Shown in pieces: positions 37,291 to 48,848 of a stretch of 64,000 bases of DNA. Every line of letters begins with the position of its first letter. Position 1 is the stretch's first letter. The position numbers were made by a program, and so were the translations under genes. Origin of the DNA: Hyaloperonospora brassicae (lineage: Eukaryota > Oomycota > Peronosporomycetes > Peronosporales > Peronosporaceae); NCBI GenBank assembly GCA_947650285.1, contig CANTFL010000388.1, forward strand, positions 91,608 through 155,607, given 5' to 3'. The notes beneath the pieces were generated by a model. The model did no database searches. It saw nothing but the letters and a program-made list of their open reading frames with translations, and was not told the origin of the DNA.

Positions 37291-38378
37291 TTACAAGTGC
37301 CGGACGCCCATCGTATGCTCGAAAATGTGCTCGAGGTCTCGATGGACGCTACTGGACGGCGGCGCGACCAGCAGCTTCTGGAGCGACGTCCTGGCACACA
37401 GCCACCGCAGTCCCCTGTACAGCACTGCGAGTGTCGCCATGCTCAGAATGAACTGGAAGATACGCACTCGACGTCGGCGACTTTGCTCCTCCTCTTCCGT
37501 CACGGGCGGCTCGCCATGTCGCGGGTGAACGGGTGGAAACACTGGCCGTGGAGCCAGCAGGGCAGCCACACCCGCGCACATGGCGCCAATGCGTTCCAGA
37601 AAGTGCACAGAACTCCCTGCAGCAGACGCAGTGGTGACATGATGTCGAAGTCGGCACAACAGCAGCGTCCCGGTCTCAATGTGAAGGAATTACAGTACAG
37701 CTGAGCGCTTTTGCCGCGCACCGATACAAAAGTTGAGCGCCTCTGCGTTCATCCCCAGCAGTTCCGATATCTGACCGACAGAGCTCACGATCTGGTGAAA
37801 GCTCGAGAGCCAGCCCAGTCCACCATCTCTTCCTCCTCCGTTCGTCGGGTCCATGTGACTGCCGCCAAGGGAACCGCCGTACCCCATTCGGGACATGCCG
37901 CCGTACCCTCCATAACCGCCGCCTCCGAGCAGACCACTGCTGCCGTACGAGAGCGAGCCTCCAGTGTAACCCCCCGCGTACCCCTGCATGCCTCCGCCGT
38001 ACCCCGCGTTGCCATACCCCGTCCCATACATCGAGCCCAGTCCCGTTCCGTACCCCGTCGGTGCGTACCCCTAACGCGCCTCCATAGGGAGACGTGGGCC
38101 CAAGCGCTGAGGCTGCAGGCAGTCCGAACGGCGCAGCAGGAGACGACACGGACACAGACGCGGCAGCACCTGCAGACGGGACGGACTGGACGGTCTCCGA
38201 CGTCAGCAACTCGTCGTCGTCGTCTGCAGTGGCAGTAGCGAGCAGTACGTTGTGGGCACAGGAGCGACGAGCAGACGACAAGAGGCACGAGCAGTCAGTC
38301 AGTCAGTCAGTCACGCCGCGGCGCACCGCCAGTCTGCTGTGTTCTTCTTAGCGGGTTCTCCCAGGGCTTGACGGGCAG
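37291..38378 (-). pseudogene. PEX13: PEX13 copy B, start codon lost and frameshifted
   Basis: The three exons of the intact gene are all recognisable. The start codon has become CTG (complement at 38,376-38,378; the intact copy has ATG). In exon 2 an extra C near 38,068-38,071 shifts the frame just after the PYGGAL segment, so the Gly/Tyr-rich part is scrambled. Exon 3 (37,616-37,291) is undamaged and keeps the hydrophobic FQFILSMATLAVLY. Introns and splice sites are still present, so this is a genomic copy, not a retrocopy. Confidence 0.9.
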
Positions 38379-38533
38379 GAGAGCAGGGGGTACGGGGTAC
38401 GGGGTACACTGCGACGCGTTCTACTGCGTAATCACGTCACGAGGAGGATGGAGGCGAACGATAGGGACAGAAAAGAGCGACAGAGAATACGACATTAGTG
38501 ACGACAGTGGACGCCCAGCGACTGCAGTGGGTG

Positions 38534-38750
38534 CGGGCAACAACACACACCTACGTTTTTGTTTTAAACACTTTTGTAACTCACTTCCCAATTTGCGCCT
38601 TCGGGCAACAACACACACCTACGTTTTTGTTTTAAACACTTTTGAAGCTCACTTCCCAATTTGCGCCTTCGGGCAACAACTTCCAAGCGACTGCGGTAGG
38701 TGCGGGCAACAACACACACCTACGTTTTTGTTTTAAACACTTTTGTAGTT
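38534..38750. repeat. 68-bp tandem repeat beside copy B
   Basis: Units starting CGGGCAACAACACACACC begin at 38,534 and 38,602. A third broken start at 38,670 is followed by a fresh copy from 38,704 to about 38,749. The word GCGACTGCRGT precedes the first and the last full unit, so there is a higher-order pattern. The array lies between the duplication edge and the stop codon of the WW-HsdR gene. Confidence 0.85.
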
Positions 38751-38985
38751 CAACATGAGTTGCGTTGGACTTTTCGGGATCAATTGTGAGCGCGGAGGGT
38801 GAAGCAATAGACGGGCGGAGCAGATGACGGTAGAGCTTGTCGTGCTGCTGCCAACAAGCTGCAAAACATACGGCACTTACGGATTCCACCCGACGCGAGT
38901 TCCTGATGTGTGAGTTCCAAGCGACCAAGGACACAACCACCTCATACTCTGTTTCCGGCACCATTTGGAGTATCATCCACTGAGG
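38751..38985. other. 3' flank of the WW-HsdR gene
   Basis: A minus-strand frame begins only 10 bases after the WW-HsdR stop (PETEYEVVVSLVAWNSHIRN, to about 38,880) and has coding-like texture. It may be a leftover of a longer original C-terminus, an alternative 3' exon, or chance. I do not assign it a function. Confidence 0.35.
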
Positions 38986-41772
38986 CTAATCGCTCTGCCA
39001 CGATGCAGCAATGTTTCTGTGCATCATAGCGATCTGCACCGACAGAAGTGGTCGGCCTTCCACACACTGTTCCTCCTTACACTCAATCTTGAGCTCCTCG
39101 TTGGCCTGTATCGCTTCTGCTACGTCGAACGAATCGACAGACTGGTTGTTACGCGCCGATGTTGTCAACAGGAGAGCTTCAAAGCGTTCTAGCTCCCCAA
39201 ACTGCCGTAAGCACGATGTCGTTTCTGTCAGCTTGCTTCCACACTCCAGGCGGTTCTGCGTGTACACGAGTACACACATGTACGCGTTAAAGCTTCGAAG
39301 CACCGACAAGCAACGGTTGTGCAAAGCGAGAACTTACCAACAACGATTGCGGGTACAGAGACCCTGAGAAGGACCTGTCGTGCTTTTGCACCCGAGCCTG
39401 CATCTTGGTCTTGACTTCATCAAGAGACAACCTGACGTCTTCCGCCACAGCAACAACGTGACGCTCAATCTCTTTCTTCAGCTCATCAAGCACAGAGGAG
39501 CTGCAGCACGAGCAACAACGTCACAATCAAAACCACACGGTCTTGCGTCCATACTAGACGTACCGGAACGGAGAAACCAAATCGAAATAGCTCGCACATC
39601 CTGCTTGCTCTAGTCTTTTTAGCGCCAACACACCACCACGAAGCGCATCGAGCACTTGTTGAAAGGCATCGCGCTCTAATGGCAATACGCGTTCCGATAC
39701 AAAGGTGCACGGATCCTCGATCTTGGCCGGTGTCGAGCACAGTTCCTGGAAGTGGTCGCACAAAACGACGATGGCGGTCGCCAGGTCGTGTCGCTCAGCT
39801 GCCTTGTCAATCACATCAGCCGATCTCGGCACCTTCGCTTCTCTCCAGAAATCTGCGAAGCTCCGTCGCACTTGTGCCGCATGGTTTGCAAAGTCCAAGA
39901 CACGAACTTTGCGCTTGTTCTTGTGACGGCGATTCAAACGACTGAGAAGCTGAACTGTATGTGCGCTAGAACGCAAGTAACGATCGACGTACATGCATGC
40001 GAGCAAAGGCTCGTTGTAGCCCGTGTCCAGCTTGTCACAGACAATGATGATGTCGCTGATAGATAGTGTCACGCTACGACTGTTCAACGTCTGTTCCGTT
40101 ACGAGCTTTGAAGTCCCGTCTTCACCGTCCATCGTTACAGTACCACTGAAAGCAGCGAAACAAATCCAACCAAGATTTCTTGCGGCAACAAACCGCGTCA
40201 GGAGCGTGTGGTACCGCGTGACGTCATGGCGACTCCGCACCACAATCATGCACTTCACTTTCGGGTGTTCTCGTTCCACGGCCTCGAAATCCGTCATCAT
40301 TAGAAGCGCCTTGGCCTTGAGAACAGCTATGTCATCACTTGCACGGTCCATGATATAACGCCTAGCACCACGATGCGTTCGTAGCAAGTCGTGGACTGAC
40401 TTCGAAAACACGGAGGTTTCGAGTTCACAGCGTATGCACGTGTAGTCTTCCAGTACATTCATGATGCGTCCGTCTGCTATAGCTTGTGCGATCGAATAGC
40501 AGTGAAAAGGGCGAAGATAGCCGTCATCTGTTCGGCACCCAAACAGCTCGAGCGCATCGGCGTTTGGCGTTGCTGTGAAACCAACAAACTACAGCTGCAC
40601 GTCAAGTTCGTCGTCACTATCAATGCCATTGGATCATAGAGACACGTTAGGCTTACCGTGAGCCGCGCGTGGCTGCCTTTTCCAGCGCTCATCACTTTCT
40701 CAATAGCGTCTCGTGTCGACGGCGTATGCGATCGATGCGCTTCATCTGTGATGATTGCAACGCGCTGATACTTATCCTTGTGTTCCTCTTTAGTCGTGAC
40801 AGGTCTGACCAAGCTTCGATGCAGCAACCTCGTCACGAGCACATCATCTTTTACCAGCAACGCCATCTTTTGTGTCGTCGTAATGATCACTCGTTGAAGA
40901 CGTAGCTGCTGTTCATGTTTTTGTTGCTGGTGCTGTTGCTGCTTCTGCAGTTGCTGGGTCGGTGAATCGAGCACTGCAGCCAAGTGGTCAATACTCAAAG
41001 CCCGAAATACATCAAACACTCCGTTCTGACGCAAGTACCGCTCCACAGCGTCGCCCACCTGCTCGTTCAACTTGACTCGGTCCAGCATGACCACAACAGT
41101 GTGAAACTGCACACCTTGAGCGTCCTTGGCCGACAGGAGCTGATGGGCCAGCGCTGCAATGGTCAGTGTTTTGCCGGCGCCTGTGCTATGTTGCACTAAG
41201 AACCGCCAGCTCTCTCGTCCCGTCACTTGTTCCCAGTTGGATCTCTCTGTTTTTTGTGTCTCGATCGCAAGAACAGCCGACTTGACGGCGGTCACTTGGT
41301 GCGGCCACGGCGTGAACAGAGACGCCGAGCGGTTCGATTTGCTGCTGTTTATTTGGCTCAGTAAACTGCCTCCAACGCGCATAGACGCCCGAATGATAGT
41401 GTCCAGAACATGCTCTCGTAACGTCTGGTGCTCATCTTCGGTCTGTTGCTCTTCTTCTGTCGGTTGCTCGTCTTCTGTCTGTTGCTCTTCGTTCGTATGA
41501 TCCTGTACGTGCTCTAGTCTTGTGTGATCCCGCACGTGCTCTTGTTCTGTCCGGTCCAGTACATGCTCTTGTTTCGTATGCTGCTCTCCAAGTGTCGGCT
41601 CGGTGCGATCGACGGGTTCGTCGCGCTTGAGACGCTTGGGAGAGCTCTGGATCGATGCAGGTGCAGGACGAATCCATTGTGTCATGTGCGTGAGTTCGTG
41701 GTAGTAATAGACCTTTCTCTTCGACCGAGAGACGCGCACTACCCAATGCGGAGGCAGCGGCGACGGCGTCAT
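38986..41772 (-). CDS. WW domain fused to an HsdR-type (type I restriction) SF2 helicase motor
   Basis: Four inferred exons: 41772-40657, 40588-39564, 39500-39357 and 39292-38986, with introns of 68, 63 and 64 bp. They total 2,592 bp, giving 863 residues. Residues 7-36 form a WW domain (PPHW, YYY, TQW-IRP; W10 and W33). A charged Glu/Gln/His repeat linker follows (about 60-125). Then come the motor motifs of the HsdR family: STGAGKT (196-202), DEAH (343-346), FVGFTATP (373-380, at the start of exon 2), DTGYNEP (about 559-566) and QLLSRLNR (about 585-592), then a coiled-coil-like tail. The PD-(D/E)XK nuclease of bacterial HsdR is absent, and no HsdM or HsdS gene is nearby. Related HsdR motors translocate double-stranded DNA. 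Introns and the eukaryotic WW domain show it belongs to the host genome, not contamination. Cellular role unknown. Confidence 0.85.
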
Positions 41773-42307
41773 CTGGTGAAAAGGAGCGTTTCAATTGACA
41801 AAAGCGGCATATGTGGCTGAGTCGGTCTATGTCTGTGGTGTGAAAAAGAGATTTTTTTTCTGTCTCGTGGATAATCAACGCAACGTGTAGCATCAGACGC
41901 ACAAAGATAATAAAAAAAGGATAGGGTACACGTCGTGACAGGGCGTTTCGCTGTCCCGGATACTGGACCGGAGTTGGATAAAAGGGAGGAATCGTAATGT
42001 GGTCGTGGAGGGTGCAACAACACATTGCTCGTAAGATATCGCCCTATGTTAAGAGTATAGAGACGTACGCAAATTTCAAAATCAGAGACGCATTCCTTGC
42101 GCCGATCAAGAATCAAATGAAAGACATACCTGGGTGCCAGCGTCTATATCTAGCTAGGACATCTTGGGAAGAACTGCATCCATCGCTTAAGCTTCGGCAA
42201 ATTTAATAAGCGCAGTGGGCACTAGTCGTTTGATGCGCAAAGCTTTCTTGTAGGCATGCAAGTATCCGTCAGGGATTGAAACACGTGCGTATCATCGCCA
42301 TTAATAC
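41773..42307. promoter_or_regulatory. Upstream region of the WW-HsdR gene, up to the copia element
   Basis: 535 bp with no recognised gene; a short plus-strand frame at 41,997-42,206 is not supported by any family. The copia insertion begins 536 bp upstream of the start codon. Confidence 0.4.
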
Positions 42308-42666
42308 TGTAAGAATGTAGTGATGCACTTGTTGCAAAGGGGTAGAAGTGAAAGTGAATTGTATTGTGTGTTAAAATTATCTTCTTCAACACTACGATAT
42401 GTATGACCAGAAACAGAAACTACAACTTGACCATGTCAAGTTGCATATGGTGTCCGTCTCTCCCCGTCCCATGTGACATCCTGTCACTTGACGTCCGTCT
42501 CTCTTCGTCCCATGTGTTGTCCTGTCACATGAAGACCGTGTCCCCAGTCCCATCTGTCATTATGACACATTATAAATCAATCAGGTGAGGTCGGGCTTAC
42601 ATGTACCAGGTCTTGCACTTGACCTGCAACACCTTCTTGACTTGTCGGAAAGAGTATATTCTAACA
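42308..42666 (-). repeat. 3' LTR of the copia element
   Basis: 359 bp, TGT...ACA, matching 47,177-47,535 with about seven substitutions and no length difference. Confidence 0.95.
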
Positions 42667-45600
42667 CTCCTCCTCGACGTCATCCTGAATGTTCTTCAGC
42701 TTGAACATCCCGCGCAAGTACACAATTCTCGGCGCTGGCAGTGCCTTCGTCAATAGGTCTGCAATCATGTCTTCAGTCTTGACATAACTTGGCTTGACTA
42801 TCTTGGCTTGAGCGTAGTGGCAGATGAACTTGAAACGAATGTCAACGTGCTTCGCGCTTGACGTACTCTTCTCGCAGTCCAATTGTTTAATCGCGGCTTG
42901 GTTGTCCATCCACATTGACATGGGTTCGACGGCCTTCATGTCCATCTCACCGAATAGTTCATTCAGTCCCAGTAGCTCGCGTCCTGCATGCGATGCCGCA
43001 ATGAACTCATCTTCCATGGTGCTTAAAGAGACACCGGTCTGCTTCTTGCACGCCCATGAAACCACTGCTCCATCGATCGTCAACACACAACCTGAGACCG
43101 ACTTTTGGTCCGATTTGTCGGCTGCAAAATCCGCGTCGCTCCAGCACTCGATCTTGATCGGGTCCATTTGTTTGCTTGATCTGTTAATGAACATCTTAAA
43201 TGTCTTCGTTCCCTTCAAAAAGCTTGCAATGCGCTTGGCAATCTTCCAGTCCTTCACACTTGGTTTGTGTGTCTGCCGTGTCGCGCGATGTATCGCAAAG
43301 CTGATGTCCGGTCGTGTGCAGCGCGCAATCCAAAGCAGACTCCCGACGAGTGACTGGAATGCCTTGACACTCGCATGTCCGACTTCAACTGCCGTAGACA
43401 ATATATCCGTAGATTCAGGGTCCACTTCATTGCATTCGTCGTTGATAGGGGCTCGTACACTATTCGCCGACTCCAGGCCATGGTCTTTCAGCAGCACGTC
43501 TATCACCTCCTCTTGATCCAGCATGTACCCGCACTTGTCATCCAGTATAATCCTTAAACCCAGGAGTTTGTTGACGACTCCGAGGTCCTTGATCTCGAGG
43601 GACATCATGCTCTTAAAAACTGTTCCACGGCTTCGCTTGAAGTTCCTGTGACCAACAGGTCGTCGTCGTAAACTCCAACAATTTTGATGGCCTCGTCGAT
43701 CTTCTTGACGTATAGGCACATGTCCGTTGTGCATTGGCTGAAACCGAGCTCAACCAACTTCGAGTGCAACAATTGACTCCACAGTCGTCCAGCTTGCTTT
43801 AAACCGTATAAAATTTTCTTCAAAAGCAAGGCAAGGTGTTTCGGGTGCTTGACTCCGTGTTCATCCAAAATTTCTTTGCTCACTTGCATCCCGCTTGGCA
43901 CTTTCATGTAAATGTCGAGGTCCTCTTCTTTTTTTGCCTTGACATAGGCGTTGGTAACGTCACCGTGACGCGCTGGTACGTTCCATCGACGTGACAGCAC
44001 CAAAATGACCTTGACGGTGCCAATTTCCATGACAGCAGCGAAAGTCAGTGTATAGTCGATTCCAAATAGTTGCTCATTTCCACAAACCACCATCCTAGCC
44101 TTGTACCGCTCCACATTTCCATCGGCGTCGGTTTTCGTCTTGAACACCCACTTGTTGTGCAGGACGTGCGACTTTTCGGGTGGTACCACCACTGTCCACA
44201 CTCCATTTGACTCCAATGCAGTCAGTTCTTCTGTCATCGCCACGTGCCACTTTTCCTTTGACGGACTTCGCACAGCCTCACCATAGTTCCTTGGGTCTGG
44301 CTCGCTCACGATGTTGACAGTGTCTTGGACTTTTGTGCCCTTGCTTTCGTCATCATCATTCGGTTCACCCAGTTTCTTGCTGACGGACCTTGTCACATGT
44401 CAATCACGTGTCCATCTGGTCGAACGAGTCTTTGCTGGAAGTTCGTCGTGATCATCTTGAGACTCCTCCTGACCTTCAGCATTATAGGGATCTTCTATTG
44501 GACTCCCGTCTTGTATGGTGTTCAAAGTCTCAATGTTTTGTACATGTTGCGTGACCACGACGACTTGATCCTTTGGCAAGAAGACGCGATATCCCTTCGT
44601 GTCATCGTTCTTTCCGATGATGATTGCCGCTTTTCCACGTACACCCATCGATTTGTTGTCCGTGTGCAAGTGAGCTGTGCACGTCGAACCAAATACCGCG
44701 ATGTCACTGAGATCGTGTTTCTTCATAATAAGCACCATGATCGGTGAGACTCCACCGTCGTTTGCTTTAGTCGGACTTCGGTTGAGTATGTAAGTTGCAT
44801 ACTCAGCTGCATCGCCTCAAAACTTCAAAGGTATTCCGCTCGCAAACACCATGCTTCGCACCATGTTCATAATCGTGCGATGCATCCTTTCGCCTTTGCC
44901 ATTCTTGGCCTAGTTATTACGCTCGCTGATCTGGCGAGCGACACCAGTGTCTTTGCAGAATACATCCAGAGGTTTGTACTCGCCCCCGCCGTCCGTGCGC
45001 AAAACGTGGATCAGGCAATTGAAGCGTCGCTCAAAAAAACGACAGGAAATGCATGAAATTCATCGCTGCAACATCCTTAGTTTTTGCCAAGAATACCCGG
45101 CAGTAGTTAGACTGATGATCAACAATGCTGATTAGGTACCTGTTTTCGAGCCGTTAGCGAGGATTCATGGTACCTTTGAGATCAGAACAGATGACTCCTC
45201 CTATCACTTCGATTGGCGAAATCGTCCCACTGTCCTTGCGAGATTGTCGGTTCTTTGTCTGCTTGCCTTGTGCGCAGGCCAAACAGTTAACACGCTCAGT
45301 GTCGGTTAGTTTGATACCTGAAGCGGATTCACGGGCCATCTTGATGATAGTTTCGTAACAGAGGTGACCCAAACGCCGATGGAACTGTAGCAATATTCCA
45401 TGTTAAAAGTTTATCTTATGTCCATGTTCATTACCATTCACGATCGCCATGACCGCCTCCAGTGGTGAGCTAGAAACACAAAAGTTGTTTGGAGAAATGT
45501 CATCGTGAAACTTCACAAATAACAAATCGTTGATGCGATCGACATCCATGATGGGTGCTCCACCAGGATTAGAGAACAAAACACGCCTCCCTTCACGATA

Positions 45601-47170
45601 TTCAAGCACTCATCCCTTATTTTCCAACTTGCCGAAGGAAATGATGTTACGCCCCATATTAGAAGCGTATTGGACATCGAGAAGTCGGATGATCTTAGTC
45701 AACCCAAGTGTTTTAACCCGAATCATTGCACTACCTTTTTTCGTGATCCGAAGAGGTCTTCCATCAGACGCCGCGGTGAGACATTCGTGATTGCAATCAA
45801 CCACAAATTTCAGTAGGCTCAAGTCATTAATCAAATGACGGCCTGACCCACTGTCCAGCACCCAGTTAGCCGCAGCTTGAGTCTGGTCGTCGTCCGCAAC
45901 TTGGACTGTGAGGACCAAAATTTACATCTTGTCTTTCCTTCGATCTCTTAGTGCACGATGCCTTCAGGTGTCCTGTGTTTCCACAAAGGTAGCACCTTCT
46001 TTGAACTTGGTCTTCGCGCCGTTTTTTGACCGGCCCAACCTTCGTGACGTTCTTGGTAGACTCAACAACATTTACCACATCACGACCGAACTGCTTGACA
46101 CGGATGTCTATCTCCGTCGATCGTGCGAGCTGTGCCATCTCTTCAGCTTGTTGCAAGTAGTCCACCCTGTGCAAATTCAAACGAGATAGCTCCGCCGTGC
46201 GCATCGTCGGTTCTGCGTAAAGAACAATGTTGTCCAAAACTAGATTGTCCGCGCCTCCGCAGGCGTCAGTCACAGCAGTGAGATACAAGAAGTGTTCCGT
46301 CCAATTTCGATGCGACGACTTGGCTGCCGTAAACAACTTCATACTCTGGGCAGGTGTTATCTTGGTGTTAAAGATCTGGAGCAACCTTTGCATTGCATGC
46401 TCCAAGGTTGGACTCTCAGACCACCAAGTCTCCACCTACCGGCGGTAATATTTCTGCGCCGTCCCGACTAGATGTTGCCCGAGCACATCAACCTTGATGT
46501 CTTCAGACCAGACGAAATCACACGCGCGCTCGGAGAAACCAACTTGGCGTACGAACTCCTTGCCCAACTCTAGGAAACCACTACCAAGACCATGGTAGAT
46601 TTCCTTACCGTCAAATAATTTCAACGCCAGCTTGCGCTGACGACCGTCGAGCACACCCATGGGTACCTAACCTTGATGAAAAAAATCGGACCAGGTGCAC
46701 CCGCACCTGGGTACGGTGCCGGTGGTGCGCCCTGCACCCCGGGTGCTTGTTCCGCATTCATCACATATTCATCACGGTCCTGAGCCGGTGGATCGACTAT
46801 ATTCCCAGCAAAAACTGGTCGTTGAGCACCAAAGTGAGTGGCCGGCGAGACATTCGGTGATCGCTTGGGAGGAGGAGTACACTCCAAAGCCTGGAGGTTA
46901 ATACCCTGCCCTGTTTTTAAGGCCGAACCAAAGATGCTTGACTCTGTAGAGTCCTTCCACTGTCGGTCGACTTGTTTAAACTGTAAGTATTCCATCCTGC
47001 ACATTCGCTACGACAAATCACCGAGCATGACGAGCATCTTGTTCAGTGCCGCGGCCGCGAGCACTGCCGACTTTTCTACCAGCTGGTGATCAATGGTCTT
47101 CTTTTGACCATCGACCACCACAGCGGGTGTGGCTCCGCGAGCCGCGCCGCAAACACGTTCCGTTGGGCTC
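42661..47170 (-). pseudogene. Copia gag-pol, broken by stops and frameshifts
   Basis: Read from right to left on the minus strand. Gag pieces lie at about 47,090-45,900 and end in a CCHC zinc knuckle (RRCYLCGNTGHLKASC near 46,000). The protease has VLDSGSGRHLIND near 45,860. An integrase zinc-binding piece (RRLGHLCYETI, then CLACAQGK) lies at 45,393-45,154, followed by a damaged integrase core to about 44,400. The reverse transcriptase spans 44,396-43,605 with WVFKTKTDADG and a YDDD box where YVDD is usual. RNase H spans 43,734-42,661 (SDADFAADKSD, SLSTMEDEF, KHVDIRFKFI). At least five frame breaks separate these parts, for example near 43,610, 44,400, 45,400 and 45,900. It cannot express a complete polyprotein. 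Confidence 0.9.
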
Positions 47171-47176
47171 ATAACC

Positions 47177-47535
47177 TGTAAAAATGTAGTGATGCACTTG
47201 TTGCAAAGGGGTAGAAGTGAAAGTGAAATGTATTGTGTGTTAAAACTATCTTCTTCAACACTACGATATGTATGACCAGAAACAGAAACTACAACTTGAC
47301 CATGTCAAGTTGCATATGGTGTCCGTCTCTCCCCGTCCCATGTGACATCCTGTCACTTGACGTCCGTCTCTCTTCGTCCCATGTGTTGTCCTGTCACATG
47401 AAGACCGTGTCCCCAGTCCCATCTGTCATTATGACACATTATAAATCAATCAGGTGAGGTCGGGCTTACATGCACCAGGTCTTGCACTTAACCTGCAACA
47501 CCTTCTTGACTTGTCAGAAAGAGCATATTCTAACA
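47177..47535 (-). repeat. 5' LTR of the copia element
   Basis: 359-bp partner of 42,308-42,666, directly followed by AATAC of the target duplication. Confidence 0.95.
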
Positions 47536-48848
47536 AATACATATACCAAGTTTAACCTGTCGCTGCGTTTGGAAGTTGCACGGCATTGGCCGCAAGCTTT
47601 GCCAGTGCATCTACAAACTACTGCACTTGCTTGAGGACAAACAGTAGAGAAAGAGCGACGGACAAAAGAGATGTTTGCGAAAAGGAATAAGCAGCACGTT
47701 AGTTGAATATACGGAGCGACGTCATGCAAAAGGTGCGACGCGTGACAAAAGATCACGCTGTGTTTTGGTGCCATCTACCCATGAGCACGTCGCGGACGTC
47801 AAACTTGGGGTATCTGGGATATGGTTGTCATTGAGGTTCAAGTGTGATGACGAGGTGCCCGCAGTGTGAGGGGCAAACACACTGTCGCCGTGTCATGCGT
47901 TCCGCCGCCGCATATGCCTTTAGCAAGTACATTGAACTGCTCAACTGTCGAGAAGTTTGGTAAGTTAGTTTGCATCGTTTAAGACTGAGAAGAGAGACGA
48001 AGACTACATGTACAGACAGACGTTTGGAAGAGCAATCGTCCTTATCATTTGGCAAGACGTCTCGCTGAAGTGACAATTTGTCCGCGTGGCTGTTGGAGTT
48101 CCCGATTGGCTTCGTGTGTGTATCTTCAACCACTGCTCCTTTTGATTCGTGGACTAGCGGTCGAGCTGTGATCGTGTTATCGGAGCAATTCTGCTGCTGC
48201 GGATGTCAGAATTGCATTGGCGCTAAGCACGTCATCCCGTTCCTATCCTTGTGTCATGATGACCTTGGTAGAGAATGACACAAGCACCGTGTTCCAGGCT
48301 TCTCGCCGTATAATGTTTCACCTATTGGTGATGGCAAAGTGCCGATCGTTTGCAAACTCTTCGTCGCGGCAGCCGTCGATCCGTTCCATTTAAGGTAGCT
48401 ATAGTATTGACTTTGCACTGCCAGCATGCGTGTAGAAACCCTTAGGCAATACATATATGACGCTTTTTTTATTGAATGTACCCTTCTGCTCTCACTCGAA
48501 TGAGTCCAATGGTGGGCTGGACTTCGATCCTCATAATCAAATATATTCCGACAGCATCGCCTTTTGTGTTATTGAGTGGCTGGTCCAGTCACCAGTGAAG
48601 GCTAATGTAAAGTGCTACACGTACTACGCCCGAGGAGAATGACAACCAGCTGGAAAGAGATTTCAAGCAGCGAAGCGGGGTGCGCCAGAAAGCAAGCAGA
48701 GTCCATTGTGGTGCTTACCTGTCTAGTTGTCGCATCAGATTGAATATGTCCAAACATGGTGAGAAGTGTCGTCAATGTTCAACGAGAAAGATTCTCATTC
48801 AGACGCCCTGATAAATAGCTGCCTTAAGGCAAACTAGTCGAGGCTAAT
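47536..48848. other. Spacer between copia and gypsy elements, no gene recognised
   Basis: 1.3 kb with only short frames (the longest, 101 codons on the minus strand at 47,828-48,133, is Ser-rich and unlike any family I know). It may be old host sequence cut up by insertions. Confidence 0.45.

Larger units (their letters stand above)
31175..38421. repeat. Segmental duplication, copy B
   Basis: Direct-orientation counterpart of 1,090-7,020, about 30 kb away. It is interrupted by two insertions with clean target duplications (31,431-32,085 and 34,956-36,693). Matching sequence stops at about 38,421, where copy B passes into unrelated DNA and a 68-bp tandem repeat. The short word AGCGACTGCAGT beyond the copy A end reappears at about 38,515, so the true end may lie a little further out. 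Both genes in copy B carry disabling changes. Confidence 0.9.
42308..47535 (-). mobile_element. Full-length Ty1/copia retrotransposon, coding region decayed
   Basis: 5,228 bp bounded by two 359-bp LTRs that begin TGT and end ACA, and by the 5-bp target duplication AATAC (42,303-42,307 and 47,536-47,540). Transcription runs on the minus strand. The primer-binding region GGTTATGAGCCCA follows the 5' LTR at 47,176, and a polypurine tract GAGGAGGAG precedes the 3' LTR (42,667-42,675). The LTRs differ at about 7 of 359 positions by eye, so insertion was recent on an evolutionary scale. The gag-pol frame is nevertheless broken in several places. Confidence 0.95.

Noticed and set aside
38534..38750. 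Spaced repeats resembling a CRISPR array
   Set aside because: The whole 68-bp unit repeats, including the part that would be a spacer. It is an ordinary tandem repeat.
38986..41772. A complete type I restriction-modification system
   Set aside because: Only the motor is present. No HsdM methyltransferase or HsdS specificity gene is seen on either side, the nuclease domain is missing, and the gene has introns and a WW domain.
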